Source of the DNA: Vibrio sp. B1FLJ16
GTDB taxonomy: Bacteria > Pseudomonadota > Gammaproteobacteria > Enterobacterales > Vibrionaceae
Reading direction: 5' to 3'
Assembly (NCBI RefSeq): GCF_905175385.1
Contig: NZ_HG992750.1
Span: 1,116,001-1,180,000, forward strand
DNA length: 64,000 nt
This document shows, piece after piece, positions 1 through 8,707 of this stretch. The notes under the pieces are model-generated. The model had not been told where the DNA came from and searched no databases. It saw only the letters and a program-made list of their open reading frames with translations. Every line of letters begins with the position of its first letter. The first letter of the stretch is position 1. Both the position numbers and the translations under genes were made by a program.

Positions 1-42
1 AAAGAAGAACGACGTAAGCGTTACTTGCGTAACAAGCGTTAA
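1..42 (+). CDS. 3' end of an unidentified gene
   Basis: An open frame enters from the left edge and stops with TAA at 40-42. The last 13 residues are very basic (KEERRKRYLRNKR). It is followed 20 bases later by a hairpin terminator, which fits the end of a real gene. Basic tails like this occur on RNA-binding proteins such as DEAD-box helicases, but too little is present to name it. Confidence 0.55.
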   Translation, partial: KEERRKRYLRNKR

Positions 43-63
43 GTTACTTTAGTCACAAACACA

Positions 64-91
64 AAAGCTCAGTACAATACTGAGCTTTTTC
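64..91 (+). terminator. Rho-independent terminator
   Basis: Perfect 11-bp stem (64-74 with 78-88) around a CAA loop, followed by a T run. It ends the gene entering from the left. The A-rich 5' side would also let it work for the minus-strand acetyltransferase gene that stops at 136. Confidence 0.85.
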
Positions 92-135
92 GTGTCTAGA
101 TTACTACTTTTTAAGCAAGCGGCTCTTTAGCATTG

Positions 136-684
136 TTAAGAATAAACTACGTGTGATTCTATGCCATTAACTAAAGATTGTGCATTCGACCAACGGAACA
201 CTTTTTCCATCACTTCTGTGCCGCCTGGCGCTTGCCAAGTACGCTCCTGGCATTCTTGTCCGCCGATATGACGGTAAAACTCTATTGCTGAAGTGTTTTG
301 TGAAACAACTTCGAGATACAAACCACTGTCTTTAAAGTACTGCTGCTGCCATTCAGCGACTTCTAATAGTAACTGCTTACCGATACCTCGGCTGCGATAA
401 CCCTCATCAACGTGTAACGCATCTATATAACTACCACGCTCAAAGTCATGATTACCAAATATGCACGCAAAGCCGAGTAAAAGACCACCTTCTTCAGCGA
501 GCACAATATGTTGATTGAAGGGAGGATTGGTCAGACGGATCTGCCATATCAGTAGCTTATCATCAAGTACTTCTTTATCCAGATAGCTATTACTTAGAAT
601 GCCTCGGTAATGACGCTTCCAATTCTCAGCATGCAAATGTGCGATGCGTTCGTAATCCTTATATTCCGCTAATCGTAAATCCAT
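136..684 (-). CDS. GNAT family N-acetyltransferase
   Basis: A 182-residue protein with the GNAT fold: N-terminal 'RLAEYKDYERIAHLHAENW', and motif A with the acetyl-CoA pyrophosphate loop (Y-R-S-R-G-I-G-K-Q-L) near residues 96-105, preceded by 'IDALHVDEGYR'. These enzymes move an acetyl group from acetyl-CoA to an amine; the acceptor cannot be read from sequence. The ATG at 684 has a GGAAG ribosome site about 5 bases upstream. It stands alone, convergent with the gene entering at the left edge. Function beyond the family is unknown. Confidence 0.85.
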   Translation of the reverse strand: MDLRLAEYKDYERIAHLHAENWKRHYRGILSNSYLDKEVLDDKLLIWQIRLTNPPFNQHIVLAEEGGLLLGFACIFGNHDFERGSYIDALHVDEGYRSRGIGKQLLLEVAEWQQQYFKDSGLYLEVVSQNTSAIEFYRHIGGQECQERTWQAPGGTEVMEKVFRWSNAQSLVNGIESHVVYS

Positions 685-955
685 TACGTCTTCCTATTTA
701 CTTACATATTTTGCTTCTCTGAAGATCTTTGGCATTTTCCACCGTTATAAAGCTAATTTAGTGGTTAAATTTCCATAACTAAAGCCAAAGGTCATTGTTT
801 AATACTACCTATTATTTAATTAAAAGCAAAATCTGCCAGCGATATTATGAGGTAGACCCGACAAGAATCATCACATTGTTCTAACTTTAATTTGACTTAC
901 ACGTGTTCGCTGATATTCTGGCGTACAGTTGTTAGCCCAAACTTAGGACCATATC

Positions 956-2080
956 GTGAACCAAAACAAACCACCCGTTATCTGGCTGAATTTACTTATT
1001 TTTTCTTCCAGTTTTGCACTAGCGTTTATCGTTACTCCTTGGTATGCATACCACTTTGGATTCGGCTGGGAGCATTTAGTTTGGGGGATCATTGCGTTCA
1101 GTTTTACTAATCTATCCATTACTGCTGGCTATCACCGCCTGTGGAGCCATAAAACGTATGAGGCTCACTGGATATTGCGTTCTATATTTGCACTTGGCGG
1201 TGCATTTTCTCTGCAAAATAGCGTATTACACTGGTCTTCTGATCACCGCGTACACCACAAGCACGTGGATAATAATGATAAAGACCCCTACTCGGCAAAA
1301 CGCGGATTCTGGTATTCCCATATCGGCTGGATGTTACGCGATTACAACAATTCAAAAGAAAACGAATATACAAACTGCCGCGACTTAAAACGCGACAAAA
1401 TCGTAATGTGGCAACACAAATACTATGTTCCGCTTGCACTGGTTACGAACATTGGTTTTCCAGTCCTGCTGGGTATAATTTATGGCGATATCTGGGGAAT
1501 GCTATTGGTAGTTGGTGCAGTACGCCTGTTTATGAGTCACCACACCACCTTTTTTATCAACTCCTTGGCGCATGTTTGGGGAAAGCAGACTTTTACTGAT
1601 AAGAATACAGCCCGCGATAACGGAATTTTGGCCTTTTTCACCTTTGGTGAGGGTTACCATAATTTTCATCACATTTTCGAGAACGATTACCGTAATGGCG
1701 TTTACTGGTGGCATTATGACCCGACGAAGTGGCTGATTAAATCATGCTCATGGATGGGGTTAACATCGAAATTGCGTACTACTTCCACATTCAAAATCGA
1801 AAGAGCACGAGCGGCACAATTGTTAAAGAAAACAAAGGAAAAGATCGAGTCGAGACCGAATGCGCAGACTATCCTGATTCAACTCCAACAAGAGTTTGAT
1901 TCTCTCGTTCATCATATGCAGGAATATTATGAAGCGCGTAAAGATCTCGTTGGCCAAAAAACAGCAGATGTAGTGAAAAAGTACGAATATTCAATCTGCA
2001 AAACAAAGTATCAGCAGATAAAAGCAGAGTTTAATAATCAGCAGCGCAACTGGAACCTATTGGTTAGCCGGTATGCTTAA
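956..2080 (+). CDS. Acyl-CoA (delta-9 type) fatty acid desaturase
   Basis: A 374-residue membrane di-iron desaturase. Three histidine boxes are visible: HRLWSH (60-65), HRVHH (97-101) and HNFHH (235-239), which hold the iron pair that introduces a cis double bond into a saturated acyl chain using O2. Two hydrophobic hairpins (about 9-57 and 156-192) anchor it in the inner membrane. A charged C-terminal tail (about 280-374) looks coiled-coil-like. The start is GTG at 956, with AGGA about 9 bases upstream; the nearby alternative frame is a shadow. It is monocistronic, ending at a strong terminator. Role: membrane fluidity, probably cold or aerobic adaptation. Confidence 0.9.
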   Translation: MNQNKPPVIWLNLLIFSSSFALAFIVTPWYAYHFGFGWEHLVWGIIAFSFTNLSITAGYHRLWSHKTYEAHWILRSIFALGGAFSLQNSVLHWSSDHRVHHKHVDNNDKDPYSAKRGFWYSHIGWMLRDYNNSKENEYTNCRDLKRDKIVMWQHKYYVPLALVTNIGFPVLLGIIYGDIWGMLLVVGAVRLFMSHHTTFFINSLAHVWGKQTFTDKNTARDNGILAFFTFGEGYHNFHHIFENDYRNGVYWWHYDPTKWLIKSCSWMGLTSKLRTTSTFKIERARAAQLLKKTKEKIESRPNAQTILIQLQQEFDSLVHHMQEYYEARKDLVGQKTADVVKKYEYSICKTKYQQIKAEFNNQQRNWNLLVSRYA

Positions 2081-2116
2081 TCCATTGAATACTTAATCTA
2101 TTGATAACCTAAGCTA

Positions 2117-2296
2117 TTAAGTAAAAACCAAGCTCCGAGATTTCGGAGCTTTTTTGTACTTCTTTATCCAATCAGTGAAACAGTTACTAAATAAACCTGC
2201 CTTAAACCACGCTGTTCCAAGTTTTGAACCAAGCCACAAATAAGAATTCCACAAATTCTCGACCATAATATGAAACGGGATCTTTCTTTTACTCAT
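2117..2296 (-). CDS. Possible 59-residue protein of unknown function
   Basis: An open frame fills the gap between the desaturase and dcuC on the opposite strand. From the ATG at 2296 the product is tryptophan-rich and basic (for example 'VENLWNSYLWLGSKLGTAWF'), which looks more protein-like than random. Against it: its last codons run through the terminator at 2130-2156, and the ribosome site before the ATG is poor. I do not recognise it; treat it as a candidate only. Confidence 0.3.
   Translation of the reverse strand: MSKRKIPFHIMVENLWNSYLWLGSKLGTAWFKAGLFSNCFTDWIKKYKKAPKSRSLVFT
2130..2156 (+). terminator. Rho-independent terminator of the desaturase gene
   Basis: 9-bp stem (2130-2138 with 2143-2151), 4-base loop, then a T run. 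It lies 50 bases after the desaturase stop. Confidence 0.85.
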
Positions 2297-2312
2297 AACC
2301 TTGGAGACACCT

Positions 2313-3680
2313 ATGCTAGAGCTATTAATCGGCTTAGTAGTGACCATTGTCGTAGGCTATTTCATTGTCAAAGGCTACAAGGTAACTGGTGTGCTGTTGA
2401 CCGCTGGTATCGGTTTACTTCTTATAGCTGGCATATTAGGTCACCAGGTTCTGCCTTCAAGTATCACCTCAACCGGTAACATGGTCACAGACTCACTGGA
2501 ATACGTGAAGTATATGCTTCAGTCCAGTGGCGGCGGCCTGGGTATGCAGATTATGTTGTTGTGTGGCTTTGCATCCTATATGACACATATCGGCGCGAAC
2601 AACGTCGTTGTAAAACAGTTCTCCAAACCGCTCTCGGTAATTAAGTCTCCCTATGTACTGCTGGTAGCTGCTTACATCATCGCCTGCTTAATGTCTCTGG
2701 CCGTAAGCTCTGCGACTGGGTTGGGCGTGCTGTTAATGGCGACTTTATTTCCGATGATGGTTGCGATGGGTATTTCTCGCCCCGCTGCGGTCGCTGTCTG
2801 TGCATCTCCTGCGGCTATCATCCTGTCTCCGACATCCGGAGATGTGGTTATCGCTGCAGAGAAAGCCGGGCTGGCACTTGATGTATTTGCTGTTCAAACT
2901 CTTCTTCCTGTATCCATTTGTGCCATCATTGTCATGGCTATAGCCGCTTACTTTTGGAATAAGTTCTTAGATAAGAAAGACAATACCCCAATGAAAAAGA
3001 TCGATGTGTCAGAAATCGAAGCAGATGCCCCCGCGTTTTATGCCATCCTGCCCTTTGTGCCTATATTAGGCGTATTTCTGTTCAATGGTCGCACTATTCC
3101 AGGCCTAAGCTTGGATATCTACACCATAGTGGTCGCTTCTATTTTTCTCGGTGCAGTAATTCACTATATTGTGAATAAGTTTGACGGCAAAAAATCTCTG
3201 GAAGGTTTAGAGGCTTGCTACGAAGGTATGGCTGATGCGTTTAAAGGCGTGGTCATGCTATTAGTCGCCGCGGGGACATTTGCCCAGGGCCTGATGTCGG
3301 TTGGCGCAATAGACAACTTACTTAACCTTGCAGATCAGGCTGGTGCAGGTGGTGTCGCATTGATGCTTATCCTGTCCGCTTTAACCGTAGCCGCAGCTAT
3401 TGCGACCGGTTCTGGTAACGCACCTTTCTATGCCTTTGTTGAGCTGGCTCCGGCGCTGGCTGCGAAGATGGGTCTGAATCCGGCGTTCCTGATCATTCCT
3501 ATGCTTCAATCATCAAATCTGGGCCGTACCATCTCTCCGGTTTCAGGCGTGGTCGTTGCGACTTCTGGTATGGCTAAAATCAGCCCATTTGAAGTCGTTA
3601 AACGCACCTCGGTCCCTGTACTCGCTGGATTAATAACCGTCATCCTAGGCACAACGGTTCTTGTACCAATGAGCGGATGA
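2313..3680 (+). CDS. dcuC: DcuC family anaerobic C4-dicarboxylate carrier
   Basis: About 455 residues, almost entirely membrane segments, matching the DcuC family, which exchanges or exports fumarate, malate and succinate, mostly during anaerobic growth. Family-typical stretches include 'SPAAIILSPTSGDVVIAAEK' in the first half and 'SSNLGRTISPVSGVVVATSG' near the C-terminus, the paired re-entrant helix regions of this carrier type. A TTG at 2301 extends the frame by four codons. The ATG at 2313 is the better start, since GGAG at 2303-2306 then sits 6 bases upstream. It is monocistronic, closed by a hairpin at 3716. The substrate is inferred from family only. Confidence 0.88.
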   Translation: MLELLIGLVVTIVVGYFIVKGYKVTGVLLTAGIGLLLIAGILGHQVLPSSITSTGNMVTDSLEYVKYMLQSSGGGLGMQIMLLCGFASYMTHIGANNVVVKQFSKPLSVIKSPYVLLVAAYIIACLMSLAVSSATGLGVLLMATLFPMMVAMGISRPAAVAVCASPAAIILSPTSGDVVIAAEKAGLALDVFAVQTLLPVSICAIIVMAIAAYFWNKFLDKKDNTPMKKIDVSEIEADAPAFYAILPFVPILGVFLFNGRTIPGLSLDIYTIVVASIFLGAVIHYIVNKFDGKKSLEGLEACYEGMADAFKGVVMLLVAAGTFAQGLMSVGAIDNLLNLADQAGAGGVALMLILSALTVAAAIATGSGNAPFYAFVELAPALAAKMGLNPAFLIIPMLQSSNLGRTISPVSGVVVATSGMAKISPFEVVKRTSVPVLAGLITVILGTTVLVPMSG

Positions 3681-3715
3681 ATGTTTCTCTGCCGCTTAAT
3701 TGTTATTTAACAGGT

Positions 3716-3740
3716 ACCCGACGTAAAGTCGGGTCTGTTA
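3716..3740 (+). terminator. Terminator after dcuC
   Basis: 7-bp GC-rich stem (3716-3722 with 3728-3734), 5-base loop, followed by a T-rich but interrupted tail. Confidence 0.6.
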
Positions 3741-3888
3741 TTTCTACTCACGTATCACTTGTCAATTTCTTACATCGCATATGTAACGCCATTTATAGCA
3801 TCACATAACATCTTTCGCGTATGTAAGGCAGCATCAGCGCCAGACTCTGCCTAAAATATAAGCAACTTATATAAACTGGAACCTCATT

Positions 3889-4479
3889 ATGACTGCACTG
3901 ATTGTCCTGATCGTTATTATTCTGCTTATCGCAGCCTACGGTATTAGTATCTACAACAAGCTTGTGACCCTGCGCAATCGCTTCAAAAATGCCTTTGCCC
4001 AAATCGAAGTTCAGCTCAAGCGCCGCTACGACCTGATCCCAAATTTGGTCAATACAGCAAAAGGCTATATGGAACACGAAAAAGAGACGTTTGAGCGAGT
4101 CATTCAGGCTCGAAACCAAGCAATAGCAGGTTTGAAAGCGGCAAGTGAAGCGCCGGACAGTGAAGCCGCCATCAGCCAGCTAAACCAGGCAGAAGGCATG
4201 TTGCAAAACGCATTGGGCAAACTGAATGTCGTTGTTGAAGCCTATCCAGAGCTGAAAGCAAATGACACAATGACTCAACTTCAGGAAGAGTTAACCAGTA
4301 CAGAAAACAAAGTCGCCTTCGCGCGTCAGGCGTTTAATGATGCGGTAACGAGCTACAACACATATAAGCAAACCTTCCCTCCTGTGATTTTTGCCAATAT
4401 GTTCGGGTTCCAAAACGGTAAACTGCTTGAGTTCGCTGATAGTGAAGCCCTTCAAGAAGCACCAAAGGTTGAGTTCTGA
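3889..4479 (+). CDS. LemA family protein
   Basis: A 196-residue LemA protein: one N-terminal membrane anchor (about 3-20), then a helical cytoplasmic or periplasmic bundle. It carries the family signature 'YNKLVTLRNRFKNAFAQIEV' followed by 'QLKRRYDLIPNLVNTAKGYM'. The biochemical role of LemA is not settled. Its stop overlaps the ATG of the next gene by one base (TGATG), so the two are translationally coupled, and LemA next to an M48 peptidase is a recurrent arrangement. Confidence 0.92.
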   Translation: MTALIVLIVIILLIAAYGISIYNKLVTLRNRFKNAFAQIEVQLKRRYDLIPNLVNTAKGYMEHEKETFERVIQARNQAIAGLKAASEAPDSEAAISQLNQAEGMLQNALGKLNVVVEAYPELKANDTMTQLQEELTSTENKVAFARQAFNDAVTSYNTYKQTFPPVIFANMFGFQNGKLLEFADSEALQEAPKVEF

Positions 4480-6350
4480 TGGATTTTTTCAACCAACAAG
4501 ACAGAGCACGTAAGCGAACCGGACTGTTGGTATTTCTGTTTACTCTGGCAGTTATAGCAATCACCGGATTGGTCAGCGTGATTTCCATTGGCATCTATTT
4601 TTCGGTTTCAGGTGAGCCGTTCAATACACAGAGCATCATCCACTATTGCCTATTAAGTTTTGCAGGAGTCGTGTTGGTTGTTGCTGCCAGTTCACTGATT
4701 AGGCTCAGTCAACTTAGTTCAAGTGGCGGACGGGGAGTCGCAGAAAGTATTGGTGGAACACTGATTTCTCCGGATACAACGAATGCTAAACACCGACAGT
4801 TACTGAATGTTGTTGAAGAGATGGCCATCGCCTCAGGAATTACGGTTCCACCTGTCTACGTGATGACCGAAGAACGCGGAATTAACGCATTTGCCGCAGG
4901 TATGAGCATCGACGATGCCGTCATTGGCGTCACACAAGGTGCACTTGAAAGCTTCAGTCGTGATGAGCTCCAAGGGGTCATTGCTCACGAGTTCAGCCAT
5001 ATTCTAAATGGGGATACACGGCTCAATACACGACTGATTGGGGTGTTGTTCGGCATTACCTGTATCGCCTACTTTGGTCATTTAGTGCTGGACAATTCTC
5101 GCTACTCAACTCGTGGTATGGGTCGTAGCAATTCTGACTCAAATAATGGCTTCGCTGTTGTTATGCTGATTGCGCTGGTTTGTATGGTGCTAGGATGGCT
5201 GGGCACGCTGTTCGGCTCTATGATAAAAGCCGCAATTTCTCGACAACGTGAATTCTTAGCTGACGCAAGCGCAGTGCAGTTCACTCGTAACGATCAAGGG
5301 ATTGCTGGTGCACTGAAAAAAATTGCCGAACATTCTTTTGGTTCCAAGCTGGATGCCACAGCAAGCGAAGATATGAGCCACATGATGTTTGGGCAAAGCA
5401 AACTCTCCGGCTTTTCAGGATTGTTTGCCACTCATCCTCCTCTTGATGAAAGAATCCGCCGGATAGACCCCGGTTGGGATGGCAGTTATATCAGGCAAGA
5501 TGAAAACAGAACTTCGGCTTTTACTGGTGAGCAAGTCAGTGGATTTGCAGGTGAAACCAGCAACGTAGCTATTGAAGAAGCAGCCTCAGAGCCTATCTCT
5601 GCCGCAACGCAACTAAGTGACACTGGTCAACAACTAATAAGACAACTGCCACCACAATTAGTTGCTCTTGCGCGAGAGCCTTATAGTGCGCGTTTCATTC
5701 CTCTCTTCATTATCTTTGATGGCAGTGATATTCAGCGAGAGATGATCAAAAGTCATGTTCCGCCATCGTCTCAGGCGGAGCTACTTCCGTGGCTGGATTA
5801 CTCGATCCCCCTTCACCTTCGCTTCCCTCTACTCGAACTGGCTATACCCGCGTTGAAATCGCTCAGTGAAGGACAAAAAAATAGGCTTTGTGAGGTTCTG
5901 AGCGAGCTATCTCAAACGGATAATCACTACACTCTCGCCGAATGGTGCGTTATTAATTTGGTGGAAAAGGAGTTAGTCGTTTCTTTCGGGCGCACAAGAC
6001 AGCAAAAATCATTGGGGCAACTGAAAGAAAGTGTACTTTGGTTACTCAGAGAGCTCGCATGGGTTAGCCACCCAGAACCGATAAGAGCACAGCACGCGTT
6101 TAACTCTGCGGTTGTTTATCTGGGTCTGCCAGAACAGGTATTGCAAGAAGCAAATCAAAACTGGAGTTTGAGTCGTGCTGCGTTAGAACTGCTTGTACAA
6201 CTCAAACCAAAAGATCGGGAGAAATTTGTCAGAGCATGTCGACTCGCTATCGAATCTGACGGGAAAATAACGGTCGCTGAGGGTGAACTCTATCGCGTTA
6301 TTGCCTGCTTCCTGGAAGTGCCAGAGCCACCACTAACAGTGACTGTTTAG
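4479..6350 (+). CDS. Membrane M48 (HtpX-like) metallopeptidase with TerB-like tail
   Basis: A 623-residue protein. Two membrane helices (about 14-42 and 53-75) precede an M48 zinc peptidase domain with the HExxH motif as HEFSH at 170-174. Two more hydrophobic segments follow (about 183-203 and 223-250), then the downstream glutamate helix ('QREFLADASAVQF'), the usual third zinc ligand. It is about twice the length of HtpX. The extra C-terminal half ends in 'RACRLAIESDGKITVAEGEL', which resembles TerB-like domains, often fused to such peptidases. It overlaps lemA by one base, so the two proteins are probably made together and act in membrane protein quality control (inference). Confidence 0.9.
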   Translation: MDFFNQQDRARKRTGLLVFLFTLAVIAITGLVSVISIGIYFSVSGEPFNTQSIIHYCLLSFAGVVLVVAASSLIRLSQLSSSGGRGVAESIGGTLISPDTTNAKHRQLLNVVEEMAIASGITVPPVYVMTEERGINAFAAGMSIDDAVIGVTQGALESFSRDELQGVIAHEFSHILNGDTRLNTRLIGVLFGITCIAYFGHLVLDNSRYSTRGMGRSNSDSNNGFAVVMLIALVCMVLGWLGTLFGSMIKAAISRQREFLADASAVQFTRNDQGIAGALKKIAEHSFGSKLDATASEDMSHMMFGQSKLSGFSGLFATHPPLDERIRRIDPGWDGSYIRQDENRTSAFTGEQVSGFAGETSNVAIEEAASEPISAATQLSDTGQQLIRQLPPQLVALAREPYSARFIPLFIIFDGSDIQREMIKSHVPPSSQAELLPWLDYSIPLHLRFPLLELAIPALKSLSEGQKNRLCEVLSELSQTDNHYTLAEWCVINLVEKELVVSFGRTRQQKSLGQLKESVLWLLRELAWVSHPEPIRAQHAFNSAVVYLGLPEQVLQEANQNWSLSRAALELLVQLKPKDREKFVRACRLAIESDGKITVAEGELYRVIACFLEVPEPPLTVTV

Positions 6351-6374
6351 GTTAACTCGAACTCATAAAGCAAA

Positions 6375-6402
6375 AACGCCAGCGGTAAGTCGCTGGCGTT
6401 TA
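6375..6402. terminator. Bidirectional terminator between convergent genes
   Basis: Perfect 10-bp stem (6375-6384 with 6391-6400), A-run on one side and T-run on the other. It serves both the peptidase gene and the minus-strand membrane protein gene. Confidence 0.85.
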
Positions 6403-6423
6403 TACATTCGGGACAAGTAACTA

Positions 6424-6780
6424 TTACGCTGCTTTCAAACGTACTGGAACCTGCGTGATACTGTCGCGGTAACTGAACCACAGATATGTCACTACGAGAG
6501 AGAAGAAGAAATAAGACAACGCGAACACAATTGGCGAAGTAATAATATCCGCTGACATCCCCCAAACCACACCTGCAACGGTGATCGCTAGCTTAGACAA
6601 CATGCCGCAAATTAGAAGAAATAACGCAAGTTGCGGGAATCTGGAACTACGAAAAGCGAAAAAGTAGCAACTGCCTACCGCCAAAGAAGCGACTGACAGG
6701 CCTAACATAAATGAATGGAAATGCTCTGCCGATGCCACACCTGCAAATACAGAAGCGAGAAGCATTAGGAACAATTTCAT
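6424..6780 (-). CDS. Small inner-membrane protein of unknown function
   Basis: 118 residues with four hydrophobic segments (about 2-18, 24-46, 51-70, 80-103) and a short charged tail ('RDSITQVPVRLKAA'). No motif I recognise. It has its own ATG with a GAGG-type ribosome site (gaggtaactt) just upstream, faces a bidirectional terminator and has no operon partner. The upstream 619-base gap could hold its promoter. Confidence 0.65.
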   Translation of the reverse strand: MKLFLMLLASVFAGVASAEHFHSFMLGLSVASLAVGSCYFFAFRSSRFPQLALFLLICGMLSKLAITVAGVVWGMSADIITSPIVFALSYFFFSLVVTYLWFSYRDSITQVPVRLKAA

Positions 6781-7399
6781 AAGTTACCTCACAATAAGTC
6801 GAAAAAAGCATCCCTTCATAAATGAAAACTCATTTTTCAGCCTATTTTGCTCATCTCACGCACAAATACAAGCACATTTTTTGTTCATTTTTTGTCAAAA
6901 AAACTAATCAATTAACATTATTACAAAAGGTTAACAACTTAAGTTTAATAAATCGTTAGTATCCAATACTTAGCCTTAAAGTGGCTCATTTATCCTATTT
7001 TTATCACAAAGCATTAACACAAAAATGCGCCGCAATTTTTATTTAAAATTGTGAGTTCAGTGCGGGTGTCCATCGACTTTTATCAACTAACAGAGAAACT
7101 TCTCGTGAAACTAATAGAACATTCCATTTTTAACACTTCATTTACACCTGTAATCGCTGATGTACAAATGATTTAATACATTCAAATTATTTTTAACGCC
7201 AAAGGTAAAAAGAGATTCCAATCACATATTTATTGGTTATAATCCGCGCTCATTGCGTCACTTGTTGAAAAACGCAAACTAATTTTGAAAAAACGCATCT
7301 TTAAACTACCCCTCTTTAAAGTCGGGCTATCGACCTACCCATACTGGTAACAGCTAAAAGGTCACAGGCTTCAGCCAAGAGGAATAACCGAGAGAAAAA
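6781..7399. other. Long AT-rich intergenic region with a probable promoter
   Basis: No gene is visible. Most of it is AT-rich, with several T and A tracts (about 6875-6960). A perfect TATAAT lies at 7238-7243 with a weak -35 (TTCCAA, 7216-7221, 16-base spacer) pointing at the MFS gene. That would give a leader of roughly 150 bases, unusually long; its GC-richer end (7310-7380) could fold, but I recognise no riboswitch class. Confidence 0.4.
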
Positions 7400-8632
7400 A
7401 TGAGCAAGATTGATAAAGCTATGCGCATCCTGCTAGCAGGTTTCTGTATCAACCTTTGTCTTGGCATCCTGTATGCCTGGAGTGTTTTTAACAAGGCATT
7501 GGTAACTGAATCAGGCTGGACTGCTGCTGAAGCTTCCGCACCTTACGCAACTGCAACCATCACTTTCTCTATCTGTCTTCTTGTTGCGGGCATCCTGCAG
7601 GACCGTATGGGTCCGCGTCTGATCCTTATTCTGGGTACGGTACTAACCGGCCTTGGTATGATCGCGTCAGGTTTTGTTAACTCACCACTCATGCTAAATA
7701 TCACTTTTGGTGTGATTACTGGTGCCGGTATCGGTTTTGGTTACGCATGTCTGTCACCTTCTGCAATGAAGTGGTTCCATGCATCGAAGAAAGGCATGGT
7801 GAACGGTATCATCGCAGCAGGTTTCGGTCTGGCGGCTATTTACCTAGCTCCTGTTACCTCAGCGTTGATCGAAAACATGGGTATCCAGACTAGCTTTTTA
7901 GTTCTGGGTATTGGTGTTCTTGTAATTGCAGTGCCACTAGCAGCGACTATTAACAACCCACCAGCCGATTACACGCCAGCTGAGCCTAAAGTAAAAGAAG
8001 GCCAGGCACCTAAGGCAGTGAAGAAATCTGACGATCTAAGCTGGAAAGCGATGCTGAAAACGCCACAGTTCTACTCCCTATGGATTATGTACGCTTTTGC
8101 CGCTTCTGTTGGCCTGATGATCATTGGTAACATCACAACAATTGCGAGTGTTCAGGCTAACCTTCCTAACGCGGTTTACCTGGCTTCTATTCTGGCGGTA
8201 TTTAACTCTGGCGGCCGTGTTGCGGCTGGTATGCTTGCGGATAAAATTGGCGGCGTTCGTACTCTGCTTCTTGCGTTCGTTCTGCAAGGCATCAACATGG
8301 TGCTGTTTGCAACATTCAACTCAGAATTTACGCTGATCATTGGTACTGCAATCGCAGCTGTTGGTTACGGTACACTTCTCGCGGTATTCCCAACTCTGAC
8401 GGCAGAGTTCTACGGTCTGAAAAACTACGGTACTAACTATGGCGTGCTATACACAGCATGGGGTATCGGTGGTGCGATCGGTGCTGCTGTAGTTGGTTAC
8501 TCAATGACGAACGGCGAAGGTTACACTCTGGCTTACACCATTTCGGCAGTAATGATGGCGGTATGTATCGTATTAGCCTTCATCACTAAACCACTGTCTG
8601 AAGCAAAAGTCGCTGAGCTAAGAAGCGCTTAA
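7400..8632 (+). CDS. OFA family MFS carrier (oxalate/formate or monocarboxylate type)
   Basis: 410 residues with 12 predicted membrane helices in two halves separated by a hydrophilic loop (about 193-218, rich in K, E and P). The N-terminus ('MRILLAGFCINLCLGILYAW') and 'GITGAGIGFGYACLSPSAMKWF'-like region identify the OFA (OxlT-related) branch of the major facilitator superfamily, whose members move oxalate, formate, lactate or pyruvate. The substrate here is unknown. The ATG at 7400 follows GAGAG. It is monocistronic with a strong terminator. Confidence 0.85.
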   Translation: MSKIDKAMRILLAGFCINLCLGILYAWSVFNKALVTESGWTAAEASAPYATATITFSICLLVAGILQDRMGPRLILILGTVLTGLGMIASGFVNSPLMLNITFGVITGAGIGFGYACLSPSAMKWFHASKKGMVNGIIAAGFGLAAIYLAPVTSALIENMGIQTSFLVLGIGVLVIAVPLAATINNPPADYTPAEPKVKEGQAPKAVKKSDDLSWKAMLKTPQFYSLWIMYAFAASVGLMIIGNITTIASVQANLPNAVYLASILAVFNSGGRVAAGMLADKIGGVRTLLLAFVLQGINMVLFATFNSEFTLIIGTAIAAVGYGTLLAVFPTLTAEFYGLKNYGTNYGVLYTAWGIGGAIGAAVVGYSMTNGEGYTLAYTISAVMMAVCIVLAFITKPLSEAKVAELRSA

Positions 8633-8652
8633 TTGTGAATTGATTTGATAGC

Positions 8653-8687
8653 AAAAAGGCTTAACCTATGGGTTAAGCCTTTTTTGT
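8653..8687 (+). terminator. Rho-independent terminator of the MFS gene
   Basis: Perfect 14-bp stem (8653-8666 with 8671-8684) with a TATG loop and T tail. It lies inside the longest possible upstream extension of the next gene, which argues against that extension. Confidence 0.9.
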
Positions 8688-8707
8688 TATTGGTTACTTA
8701 TCAACAT

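Noticed and set aside
2301..2312. TTG start extending dcuC by four codons
   Set aside because: ATG at 2313 has a well-placed GGAG ribosome site that the TTG start would swallow.
8645..8707. Upstream start for the VRR-NUC nuclease
   Set aside because: It would put the strong MFS-gene terminator inside the coding region; the ATG at 8708 is the natural start.
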